The notes beneath the pieces are model-generated. The model was not told the origin of the DNA, did no database searches, and saw only the letters and a program-made list of their open reading frames with translations. From positions 176,460 through 240,459 of the forward strand of contig NZ_JACHWZ010000008.1 of NCBI RefSeq assembly GCF_014191725.1: a stretch of DNA of 64,000 bases. Reading direction: 5' to 3'. A program made the position numbers and the translations under genes. This DNA is from Microbulbifer rhizosphaerae. GTDB taxonomy: Bacteria > Pseudomonadota > Gammaproteobacteria > Pseudomonadales > Cellvibrionaceae. Numbering within the stretch: the first letter of the stretch is position 1; every line of letters starts with the position of its first letter. Shown here piece by piece: positions 41,855 through 49,970 of the stretch.

Positions 41855-44800
41855 ATGGCTATACCGGCATTACGGCGGCAAGGCACCGAACTGAAGCTCA
41901 CCAAACGCGCGGACCGGCGCAATGTGTTCCGCATCGAGCGTTTCAAGAACGACCACGGCCTCCAGGTTTACGCGCTGGAAAACACCGCCGAGGGACGAAA
42001 GATTTTTGTCCCGCGTTTTGTATTCGGTCGCTTTCGCGCCTGTATCCGCAATATCCTCAACGAAGAGATCAGCAAACCAAGCCCCCTGCCCTTCGAAAGC
42101 TCGGTAAGCTTCCTCAATCGCGACTATTACTATTTCAGATCTTCCGCGTCCGACATCGAAAACCTGATCATCCAGGATATCGAAGAGCGGGAGGGGTCCT
42201 CCGGCTATATAACCGTCAGCCGCAGCAGTCTCCAGGTACTCGATAAGCTCCTTTACAGCGACAGGCTCCAGCATCCCAACGACGTACTGGAGGAGATCAT
42301 CGCCTACCACAAGCTGTTCCAGTTCAGCTTCGCAAAAGGCAGTAAGAGCATTACCAGCGACCTGATTCTCCGCAAGGACGTCCTCCAGTCCATTGAACGC
42401 TACACACCCAGTCTCGCGCAGAAGGTCGTGGCGGAAGAGCTGAAAGAGCAGGACAAGGAGCAGTCAAAACAGCAGCCCGGAAAAGCCGCGCCCAAACGCA
42501 AGGCGCAAGCCAGTCTTTACAAACCCAAGCTGGGTGAGCGCTTCAACGAGAAAGACATCAGGGTCGACTACGAGGAAATTTTTGACGGTAGCCGAGTCGC
42601 ACTTACAAGCAGCTCAAAGGACCCGGATGGGGAGTCGGAAAAAAGCCAGAAGGGCGGAGCGCTTCTGTCCCAATTCCCCGCACCCCTGATGGCCACCGAA
42701 ATCAAGGCCTTCGACAGTGGCAAGTTCTACTTCGAACTGAGCCCGGAACAAGCCAGTGAATTCAGGGAGCGCTTTATCAGCGATCGCGCCGCCGAGTTTT
42801 TTGTGGGCTTTGAAATCGTCGACGCGCTCTTCACTTACAACCGCTCCCTCAGGAGCTTCCGCTTTCCCCTGTACTACAGCAAGGTGCGCATCCGCGAATC
42901 CGGACGCGGTGTCTACCTGGAGTCCGTGAAAGACGGGCTATTTCACCTGAACTACCTCGCCCTGGCCCATCTGGTGGAAGAATTCAGCGAGACCCGGGCC
43001 GGCATCGATCCGGTGGACCGTTTCTTCAAGACCCTGCTGGCCCAGGATATCAGCGTGGACCGCCTCAATGACCGTATCCGGGTCTCCCGCTATCTTCCGG
43101 TCAAGGAAGCGGTTTTTGATCGTACCCGGGAAATTCTTTTCGGCTACCGGGACGAAAACGGCAAGGGCGGCATTTTCGCGGACCTGAATGTGAAGGGCAT
43201 CGAATGCGACCTGCAGAGCGTTTACCTTTACCGTGCGCCCAGGCTGTTGAACCCCATCGACCAGGCGCTGGACCTGGATCTCGACCAGATAAACGCCGCG
43301 GCACACCGCTCAAGCAAACGCTTTTACAGTTCCCTCCTGGGCCGCTTCCTGACGCCGGAACAGGCACCGGCAACAACCGGCGCGGGTGACTTTGCAGCAC
43401 AGACCTGGATGCCCGGTCCGCTACCCCAGAGCACCCGCAACCTGGTGGACAAACTGAATCACCACGACGTGGTGCTTCTCGAGGGGCCGCCTGGAACCGG
43501 CAAGACCTTCACCATCATGAACCTGGTGCTGCACTGTATCAACAGCGGGCAGAGAGTCCTTGTGGTCAGTGACCAGCAGGCGGCGATCGAAGCGCTTGTC
43601 GAGAAACTGGAGGACTACCTGATTGGCGACGAGCGGGGCAGCGCAGCCGAGCGCAAGTGGAAGGACCTGCTGTTCAGCGCCATCAAGGTGGTGGACAAGG
43701 TGGAAACCGGCGATCAAAGCCTGGAAACCCTGCTCAGCGGGTTATCGCGGACTTTCAAAGTGCAGGAGCCGGAACCCGCGCCAGCGCCCAGGGGAGAGAA
43801 ACTGGAAAAGGAGATCCGCCAGCTGGGAGCCAGGATCGACAAGCTGAAAAGCCGCATAAGCGCCACCATGCTCGACCAGGTGGGCGAGCATGTGCCCTTT
43901 GATCGGCGTGTACTCGGGAAGACCGGGAGCAACGGCGACCTGAACAGCCTGCAGGAATTTCTGAGTCTGATTCTCGACAAGCAGGGCGCGCAGCGAAGGA
44001 TCATTGAAGCCTTCGTAGAGAATCGCTGCCAACTGCGTATTGGTATGGCCGAGTGTTACAACTTCTTCAGGATTCCGGGCAGATCCAGGGGCCCGACTGC
44101 CGACTTCGACGCCGAAGTTCAGATACTCAGAGAAGACCTGCCGATCCTCGATCAACTCCTGAAGGCCAAGCCAAAGACCCTGGAGGAATTCGAGGCAATC
44201 ACCCGGGACCATCCACGCCACGAGATCATCCGCCACCTGCACGAGCTGATGCAGAATCACCTGGCCAGGCGGGGAACCGGGCTGGGCCGCCTGCTCGAAA
44301 AAGTCCGCCAGCTCTTCCGGCAGCCGCTGCAAAAGAATGTCAGCACACTGCGCAAAATGGTGGCGGACCAGATCGAACTGCTCGAACAGGCACAAAGCTG
44401 GTCCGCGGAACTGCTGAACCTGCTGCGGGAACTGCACGAGTCCATCCGCCTGGGTGAAACCAATCGCGCACTGGGCCTTTACCGCAGTGTCTGCGGGCAG
44501 CGCCGGGTGGATATCGGCAGCGCGGGCGGAGCGTCCATCCAGGGCGACCTGGAGGAACTGAGTGATCTTTACCGGCGGCAGGATAAGATCGTGCGCGAGC
44601 GCCTGGTAGAGAAACTGCGCGGCATAGTGTCGGGGGCGACCACTGCAAAGCGACGCGCGGGCACCAACAGGATCACCAGCATCATGGCCCTGGTGGATGA
44701 CCTGAAACAGTTCAGTACCCTAAAAGAGAGCGGCGCCGTATTCGAAGAGCTGCGCCGGAAACTGAGCGACACCTTTCCTGTGTGGCTGGTACGCAAGCAG

Positions 44801-46168
44801 GCGGTATCCTTTCTCCTGCCCTGCACGGAGCAGAGCTTCGACCTGGTGATCGTGGACGAAGCGACCCAATGCCGAGTGGACGACTCCCTCTCCCTGATGT
44901 TCCGCGCAAAGAAAATGCTGGTGGTGGGCGACGACAAGCAGACGGTATTGCAGAAAGATTCGGTGATCGACGATTACCTGTTCAAGGATCACGAGCTGGA
45001 CGAACACCTGCGCTCCACCCAGGCCCGCGGATTCAAAAGCGGTGGCTCCCATATCTTTGCGCTGGTGAAGACCATCCGGGAAGCCTCCGTGCTACTCGAC
45101 GAGCATTACCGCTGCCCGGCGGACATCATCGAGTTCTCCAACCGCTACGTGTACGGAAACGAGTTGAACATCATGCAATGGAGGCTCCCGGAGCATCCCC
45201 CGGCGGTGGCGGTGGATTACAGCGAGCAGGGAGTGAAAACCTCCAAGAAAGCGACCAGCGGAAAGTTCAAGGGTATCGAGACGGCCATGGTCGACCGCTT
45301 TATGGACTATGTGGTGAAGACGGTCAAGCAGATCGAAAAGAGCAGCGGCAAAAAGATCAATATGGAAACGGACGTGGCACTCTGCTACTTCCTGCTCAAG
45401 AACGAGCCCTACGTCAAAGCAATCAAGGACACCTACCTGCGCAAATTGAAGCGGGGCGAGGATGTGCTGGATGGTGCCGGCGCCGCCCTGCAGGGCAAGG
45501 AAAGGGACTATATTTTCTATCTCTGGGACATCACCCGCTACAACCTGGGCGCCTTCAAGCAGGGCGATGATGCGGACAAGCGCAAAGGCGAACTCAACGT
45601 ACTCATGAGCCGCCCCAAGAAAAAAGCCTTCCATTTTCTGCACCGCAACTTCGAGCAACTGGAGCACAGCCGCACCAATATCACAAACTACCTGTGGGGC
45701 AGTCTCAAACGACAGGAAGAAGACGGGACGGCAAAGAACCACAACACCAGTGCACTGCAAGACTCCCTGCTCGGCGCCCTGCTGAAACTGACCCTGGGCA
45801 TATCGAGCCAGCGCAGCATCCGCGAAACGCGGCAAAACGTCGAAGAGGAACTGATCGACTTTCGCAGCGAAATCCGCGTCGGGGACGCGGGCCGGGTCGT
45901 CGACATGATCGCCTTCCCGCGCGGCAACGCCAGCCAGGTCATTGGCCTGGTGGACCTGAGCGGTTTCGGCAGTGAGGCCGAGGTTGGCCAGAAGGTGGTA
46001 GACTATTACTTCCAGCTGAAGCGCGTCTCACCCCGTATCGAGCCGGTCTTTATTTTCCCCCACGAAGCCATCGACGAAAACGGCCAGACTTTCCGTTCCC
46101 TGCTGCACAAGCTGGAAAGTATGGATCTGAGTGAGAGCGCAGAGGCTCCAATGTTGGAGCTTGCCTGA
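41855..46168 (+). CDS. Large SF1 (Upf1/Dna2-like) helicase, fourth gene of the MotAB-helicase operon
   Basis: A 1437-residue protein with superfamily 1B helicase motifs. Walker A is EGPPGTGKT (about 542-550), motif II is IVDEAT (about 998-1003), motif III is VVGDDKQT (about 1024-1031), then HYRCPADII (about 1083). Motif V-like LQGKERDYIFYLW and motif VI-like ELNVLMSRPKKK follow, the last replacing the usual ALTRA form. A region of about 280 residues between motifs Ia and II is rich in charged helices, as in other Upf1-like proteins with stalk insertions. The N-terminal 530 residues are not recognised. The C-terminal 110 residues (RVVDMIAF, VIGLVDLSGF) may be a restriction-endonuclease-like fold, but no complete catalytic set is visible. 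No signal or membrane segment: cytoplasmic. Confidence 0.87.
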   Translation: MAIPALRRQGTELKLTKRADRRNVFRIERFKNDHGLQVYALENTAEGRKIFVPRFVFGRFRACIRNILNEEISKPSPLPFESSVSFLNRDYYYFRSSASDIENLIIQDIEEREGSSGYITVSRSSLQVLDKLLYSDRLQHPNDVLEEIIAYHKLFQFSFAKGSKSITSDLILRKDVLQSIERYTPSLAQKVVAEELKEQDKEQSKQQPGKAAPKRKAQASLYKPKLGERFNEKDIRVDYEEIFDGSRVALTSSSKDPDGESEKSQKGGALLSQFPAPLMATEIKAFDSGKFYFELSPEQASEFRERFISDRAAEFFVGFEIVDALFTYNRSLRSFRFPLYYSKVRIRESGRGVYLESVKDGLFHLNYLALAHLVEEFSETRAGIDPVDRFFKTLLAQDISVDRLNDRIRVSRYLPVKEAVFDRTREILFGYRDENGKGGIFADLNVKGIECDLQSVYLYRAPRLLNPIDQALDLDLDQINAAAHRSSKRFYSSLLGRFLTPEQAPATTGAGDFAAQTWMPGPLPQSTRNLVDKLNHHDVVLLEGPPGTGKTFTIMNLVLHCINSGQRVLVVSDQQAAIEALVEKLEDYLIGDERGSAAERKWKDLLFSAIKVVDKVETGDQSLETLLSGLSRTFKVQEPEPAPAPRGEKLEKEIRQLGARIDKLKSRISATMLDQVGEHVPFDRRVLGKTGSNGDLNSLQEFLSLILDKQGAQRRIIEAFVENRCQLRIGMAECYNFFRIPGRSRGPTADFDAEVQILREDLPILDQLLKAKPKTLEEFEAITRDHPRHEIIRHLHELMQNHLARRGTGLGRLLEKVRQLFRQPLQKNVSTLRKMVADQIELLEQAQSWSAELLNLLRELHESIRLGETNRALGLYRSVCGQRRVDIGSAGGASIQGDLEELSDLYRRQDKIVRERLVEKLRGIVSGATTAKRRAGTNRITSIMALVDDLKQFSTLKESGAVFEELRRKLSDTFPVWLVRKQAVSFLLPCTEQSFDLVIVDEATQCRVDDSLSLMFRAKKMLVVGDDKQTVLQKDSVIDDYLFKDHELDEHLRSTQARGFKSGGSHIFALVKTIREASVLLDEHYRCPADIIEFSNRYVYGNELNIMQWRLPEHPPAVAVDYSEQGVKTSKKATSGKFKGIETAMVDRFMDYVVKTVKQIEKSSGKKINMETDVALCYFLLKNEPYVKAIKDTYLRKLKRGEDVLDGAGAALQGKERDYIFYLWDITRYNLGAFKQGDDADKRKGELNVLMSRPKKKAFHFLHRNFEQLEHSRTNITNYLWGSLKRQEEDGTAKNHNTSALQDSLLGALLKLTLGISSQRSIRETRQNVEEELIDFRSEIRVGDAGRVVDMIAFPRGNASQVIGLVDLSGFGSEAEVGQKVVDYYFQLKRVSPRIEPVFIFPHEAIDENGQTFRSLLHKLESMDLSESAEAPMLELA

Positions 46169-46477
46169 TTCGAATAGCGCCAGGTTATTTGTCTGTATCG
46201 CTACATGCCAACAGCTGAATTCAGCGGCATCCATCTACGAAAAATACCTCCTAAATTATTGATTTTTAAGGACCCCAGTATGATCAAAAGCACCTTTATA
46301 AAAGTATAAAGCCAACCTGTACGACCTATCTGTATCTGTTGAAAATAGCGGAAATTTATTTCCAAATGCTCAATATTCAGCCGATTACTACCAATTGCAG
46401 CACCTCTTTCAGGTTAAAAAATAGGCCTCCGAAGAGGCCCGCGCTTTTGTATAACTCCGTCACTTCTCATCAATATG
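46169..46477. other. Intergenic region between convergent helicase and PQQ-lipoprotein genes
   Basis: A 309-bp AT-rich gap without a supported gene. It holds the terminator of the minus-strand dehydrogenase (46416-46439). No clear hairpin for the helicase operon was found. Confidence 0.5.
46416..46439 (-). terminator. Intrinsic terminator for the PQQ-dehydrogenase lipoprotein gene
   Basis: GGCCTC-CGAA-GAGGCC (46424-46439) with an A-run at 46416-46421, which is a U-run on the minus strand. It lies 38 bp after the stop codon at 46478. Confidence 0.8.
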
Positions 46478-48685
46478 CTATGGGCAAGTTTCCATACCCA
46501 ATACCCAATCCGTCAAAACGCTCACAGCTTCATTGTCTACCAGCGACGTCGCCAGCGGCGGCATACGATGACCGCTTTCTACACTACTTTGCATTCTCGT
46601 CAGCAGAATCGAACCACTGGGATTACCGGGCACAATAAAACGCGCATCGGGATTACCCAGATCATCCTGCGGCACCACATTACAGATATTCATTTGAGCC
46701 AAAGGCGTTTCAAAGCGCAAGTCCATGCCGCCTTCTCCGGTACCACCGGGCTGATGGCACTGGGAACAATTACTGTGCAGATAACTTTTTGCCCGTAATT
46801 CCAAATCAGCACCCAGGTCGTCAAGCGCTACCATGCTGGTATCGTCCAGGTGTCCCGGCACAGGGTTGCTGAATACACCCACAGCTTCCAGGGTATCTAC
46901 CTGATTGGCGCTGCGCCCCGTTTGCGGATAAGTGAAATCGTGATTCAACTGCAATACTTCAGGACCCAGGGCAACGTTTTTCACCTGTGTATGGCATTGC
47001 CGGCATTCGGCGCCGCTGGGAAAATGCCAGTTCAGGCCGGCCACGCTATCATCGTACGTACCGGGCAATAAATCGGCATCACTTTGATCCTCACGCCATT
47101 TGTAGCTGTAGCCCGCCCAACCGCTTTGGTGCCGCATCAGGAGGCGAGTCTCGATCATTATCCCCGTGTGATGAAAATCTTTTACCAGCACCGTCCCCAT
47201 GGGAAAATCAAAATCTCCATTGGCACCTACCGTAACGGTCTCTCCATCAGGCAGTGCCATCCAGCGATCTTTTTCCGCGCCATCGGACCACAAAGGGCTG
47301 ATCACGCTGAAGGGGATCAGACCGGCACTGACCTGATCCGGATTGTCCGGATCAACACAACCGGTTTCAGACAGGAGCGCCGGAATATTCGAATTGGGTG
47401 GCTCAGTACCCTGGGGTTGAAGCTTTAGGATACTACGGCCGTCACCGGGAAAAGCCAACAATACAAACACTTCACCGGCATGGTCCTGTGCGAAGGCGAC
47501 GATAGAACCCGAGGCAGGCGAGGCAACTGTTGTCCGTACATAAGTATCACCCTCGGGCGTCAGGGTAAAAATATTGCCGGATCCGAAGTCGCCAAAAATA
47601 TAAGCGCCATTCAGGCCCGGCACCTCGATACCGCGATAAACATAGCCGCCGGTAATGGAGGTACCCACGTCGCGTGGATAGTTATGGACGGGGGCGATAA
47701 AGGCACTGCAATCAGTTCCGGCATTGCAAAGGTTGCCCTCCATCTGATTCCAACCGTAATTGCCGCCATTGACAATATGGTTCACTTCTTCCCGCGATGA
47801 CTGTCCTACATCCGCCAACCACAGGACATCAGACTCGCGATCAAAACTCCAGCGAAATGAGTTGCGTAGGCCATAGGCATAAATTTCCCCGGCACCGCCA
47901 CCGCCGGCAAAGGGGTTGTCCGCCGGAATGTTGTAGCTGCCGCTAGCGGGATCGACATCAATGCGCAACATGGCACCCAACAGCGTATCGGTATTCTGGC
48001 CATGACCCAGGGGATCATTACTGCTGCCGCCATCACCGAAGCCGATATACAAGTGGCCGTCCGGGCCAAAAGCGATATCACCGCCATTGTGATTGCCGAA
48101 AGGCTGTTCTACCTGCAGAACAATCTGTTCCGAGTCAGGATCGATCTCTGCATCGCTGGTCATGGTGAACTGGGCAATAGTGGAAAGCCCTGCACCACTT
48201 CCACCAGGCGCGGTATAGTAAATATAAACCGCGCCGTTGCTCGCTACTTGGGGATGGAAGGCAAAACCCAGTAAACCGCCTTCGCTGGGGGAAGGCAATT
48301 GGCTGACGCGTGCCGATATATCCAACACTTCGATAGCGGTGTTTACAGCGGGATCATTATCAAAGCGCAGCACCCTTCCCTGCCGGGTGGTGACATAAAA
48401 ATACGCATTGTTGTCCGGCAATTGGTACATGCCCATAGGAAAGTCGGGCATGGGAAGATCGGGGAATACATCTGTCAGGAGTAGGGAGTCAGGTGTACTG
48501 CCAGGTGTTGCCGGTGCAATACAGTCAGTATTGGTGGGACGATTATCCAGGCCTGATTCCTGCGTGACATCGTCATCAGGTGGAGGGGGGTTGTCGCCTC
48601 CATCCCCTCCGCCTCCCCCGCCGCCCCCACAGGCGGCCAGCAGCAACGATAGTACAACGAAACAGAGCCATTTGGCTGTTGCCAT
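46478..48685 (-). CDS. Lipoprotein with PQQ-type sugar dehydrogenase domain and two c-type haem sites
   Basis: A 735-residue exported lipoprotein. Signal peptide with lipobox LLAAC (Cys19), followed by a glycine/proline/aspartate-rich linker. Residues about 60-430 form a six-bladed beta-propeller of the soluble glucose/aldose sugar dehydrogenase type: GLLGFAFHP, NHNGGDIAFGPDGHLYIGFGDGG, YGLRNSFRWSFDR and GGNYGWNQMEG are characteristic. The C-terminal part has two CxxCH haem motifs, CRQCH (about 557) and CSQCH (about 641), with a possible Met ligand in HRMPP. So electrons from sugar or aldehyde oxidation could pass within one chain. GGAGG stands 5 bp before the start. It is monocistronic, and the substrate is unknown. 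Confidence 0.82.
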   Translation of the reverse strand: MATAKWLCFVVLSLLLAACGGGGGGGGDGGDNPPPPDDDVTQESGLDNRPTNTDCIAPATPGSTPDSLLLTDVFPDLPMPDFPMGMYQLPDNNAYFYVTTRQGRVLRFDNDPAVNTAIEVLDISARVSQLPSPSEGGLLGFAFHPQVASNGAVYIYYTAPGGSGAGLSTIAQFTMTSDAEIDPDSEQIVLQVEQPFGNHNGGDIAFGPDGHLYIGFGDGGSSNDPLGHGQNTDTLLGAMLRIDVDPASGSYNIPADNPFAGGGGAGEIYAYGLRNSFRWSFDRESDVLWLADVGQSSREEVNHIVNGGNYGWNQMEGNLCNAGTDCSAFIAPVHNYPRDVGTSITGGYVYRGIEVPGLNGAYIFGDFGSGNIFTLTPEGDTYVRTTVASPASGSIVAFAQDHAGEVFVLLAFPGDGRSILKLQPQGTEPPNSNIPALLSETGCVDPDNPDQVSAGLIPFSVISPLWSDGAEKDRWMALPDGETVTVGANGDFDFPMGTVLVKDFHHTGIMIETRLLMRHQSGWAGYSYKWREDQSDADLLPGTYDDSVAGLNWHFPSGAECRQCHTQVKNVALGPEVLQLNHDFTYPQTGRSANQVDTLEAVGVFSNPVPGHLDDTSMVALDDLGADLELRAKSYLHSNCSQCHQPGGTGEGGMDLRFETPLAQMNICNVVPQDDLGNPDARFIVPGNPSGSILLTRMQSSVESGHRMPPLATSLVDNEAVSVLTDWVLGMETCP

Positions 48686-48937
48686 ACTGCCTCCAATTGA
48701 ACGTATAGAGGTGAGAATGTCCCGACTCTATCACACTTCAATATGGTGTTCTGCGAGCATGAGCATAAACGTACCGGCTGTCGCTCTATAACTACTTCAT
48801 GGGCAGTCTTGGCGCACATTCCCTCACACTGTTACACGTTACAAAGCCCCCGGCAACTCAGTTCACAACGGTCTGGCCAATGCGGGCTAAAATCTGGTGA
48901 AGTCCCGGGATACAAGACAAGGATTGACAAGCAGGAT

Positions 48938-49633
48938 ATGAAAATTGTCGTTCTGGCTCTATTGATGTCCTTTCCCCTCGCGGCCGACGCCCGCTCCGCA
49001 TGTGTAATACTGCTGCACGGACTGCTCCTCTCCGACGGCTGGATGGAGAAAATGGAAAAGGCGATTGCCAGGGCCGGCTTCGCGACGGTGAACGTGGACT
49101 ATCCATCCACCAAATACCCCATCGAGGAACTGGCCGGGCCCGCCATAGCGCCGGCCCTGGACCGCTGCCGGGGCTACGATGAAATCCATTTTGTCGCTCA
49201 TTCCCTGGGCAGCATCCTGGTGCGCTATTACCTGGGCCGGGTGCCGGTGGAAAACCTCGGCCGGGTGGTGATGCTGGGGCCGCCGAACAAAGGCAGCGAG
49301 GTAGCGGACAGGCTGGAAAAGTTACCCGGTTTTCACTTTGTCTTCGGCGATGCCGGCCAGCAACTGGGCACCGGCCGGCGAAGCCTCCCGAAGAGGCTCG
49401 GCGCGGCAAATTTTGACCTGGGAATTATTGCCGGCATCTGCAGTATCCACCCGTTTTTCTCCCGTATGATTCCCGCAGTCGACGACGGCATTGTCTCGGT
49501 GGAAAGCACTCGACTCCAAGGCATGCATGATCACTTGCAAATACCAGCAACCCACCTGTTTATGATCAAAAATAAAGAGGTGATCACCCAGGTGATCCAC
49601 TATCTCAGGTGCGGGGAATTCAATCGGTCATAG
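48938..49633 (+). CDS. Exported alpha/beta hydrolase, lipase-like
   Basis: A 231-residue hydrolase with a signal peptide (about 1-19, ends ADARS). ILLHGLLLSD is the oxyanion strand-turn, FVAHSLGSILVRYYL the nucleophile elbow (Ser in AHSLGS), and LGPPNKGSEVAD is typical of lipase/PGAP1-like esterases. The likely acid is in PAVDDGIVSVES and the His in the HDHLQIPATH segment. The frame is open back to 48743, but the signal peptide starts at 48938. Substrate unknown. It is transcribed alone, divergently from the PQQ lipoprotein. Confidence 0.78.
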   Translation: MKIVVLALLMSFPLAADARSACVILLHGLLLSDGWMEKMEKAIARAGFATVNVDYPSTKYPIEELAGPAIAPALDRCRGYDEIHFVAHSLGSILVRYYLGRVPVENLGRVVMLGPPNKGSEVADRLEKLPGFHFVFGDAGQQLGTGRRSLPKRLGAANFDLGIIAGICSIHPFFSRMIPAVDDGIVSVESTRLQGMHDHLQIPATHLFMIKNKEVITQVIHYLRCGEFNRS

Positions 49634-49757
49634 AACTGCAACTACCAGACTCGACCGATAACAACTCTGCGGCTGGTACGGTCACTTTGTCTCACGCTGT
49701 CTCGCATGGTCAATGCAGGATTTGGGTTGCGGCGCCGGCGAATTTTCGACCCTCATA

Positions 49758-49855
49758 GGTAACTACTCCCTCCCCGTAGGAACGGCCCCTGGTCGCGATC
49801 AGGATTTGCCTCTGTAGAGAGCCTGATCGCAGTCATAAGCCGCCCCTACATGATG
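49758..49855. repeat. REP-like inverted repeat (family B), diverged copy
   Basis: It begins GGTAACTACTC like the copy at 41701. The left arm GTAGGAACGGCCCCTGG..CGCGATC faces a right arm CTGATCGCAGTCATAAGCCGCCCCTAC. The arms have several mismatches, so this copy is older. Confidence 0.7.
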
Positions 49856-49900
49856 GGCGATGGTGGACGGGCCTGGAGCTCCGCGATCCCCGGTTCGGGA

Positions 49901-49943
49901 TTACTGGCAGGATATCTTTCCCAGCGCCAGCCCATAGTCAACC
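49901..49943 (-). pseudogene. 3'-end relic of a PL1 pectate lyase gene
   Basis: On the minus strand the last 13 codons read VDYGLALGKISCQ-stop, matching the HYVLGLGKVTCQ-stop end of the PL1 gene at 61487. The 3' flanking DNA also matches (GAGCTCCGCG, GTTCGGG-TTACTGGCAGG). Upstream codons do not match, so only the tail of a second lyase gene survives, next to TonB receptor 3. Confidence 0.6.
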
Positions 49944-49970
49944 AACTCAAGGAACTGGAATGATTGCTCG

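Larger units (their letters stand above)
49634..49970. other. Intergenic region with repeat and lyase relic
   Basis: No intact gene. It contains a family B REP-like element (49758-49855), then DNA similar to the region downstream of the PL1 lyase (61430-61486), and the relic of a lyase 3' end (49901-49943) adjoining the stop codon of TonB receptor 3. Confidence 0.6.

Noticed and set aside
39143..46168. Canonical Zorya type I, II or III system
   Set aside because: ZorC/ZorD (SNF2), ZorE (HNH) and ZorF/ZorG are not seen. The helicase is SF1 and the MotA-like protein lacks the ZorA tail. I only claim a Zorya-like plan.
45840..46168. PD-(D/E)XK nuclease domain at the helicase C-terminus
   Set aside because: A compatible strand pattern is visible but no complete catalytic set (E/D-x-K) can be pointed to. 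Mentioned only as a question.
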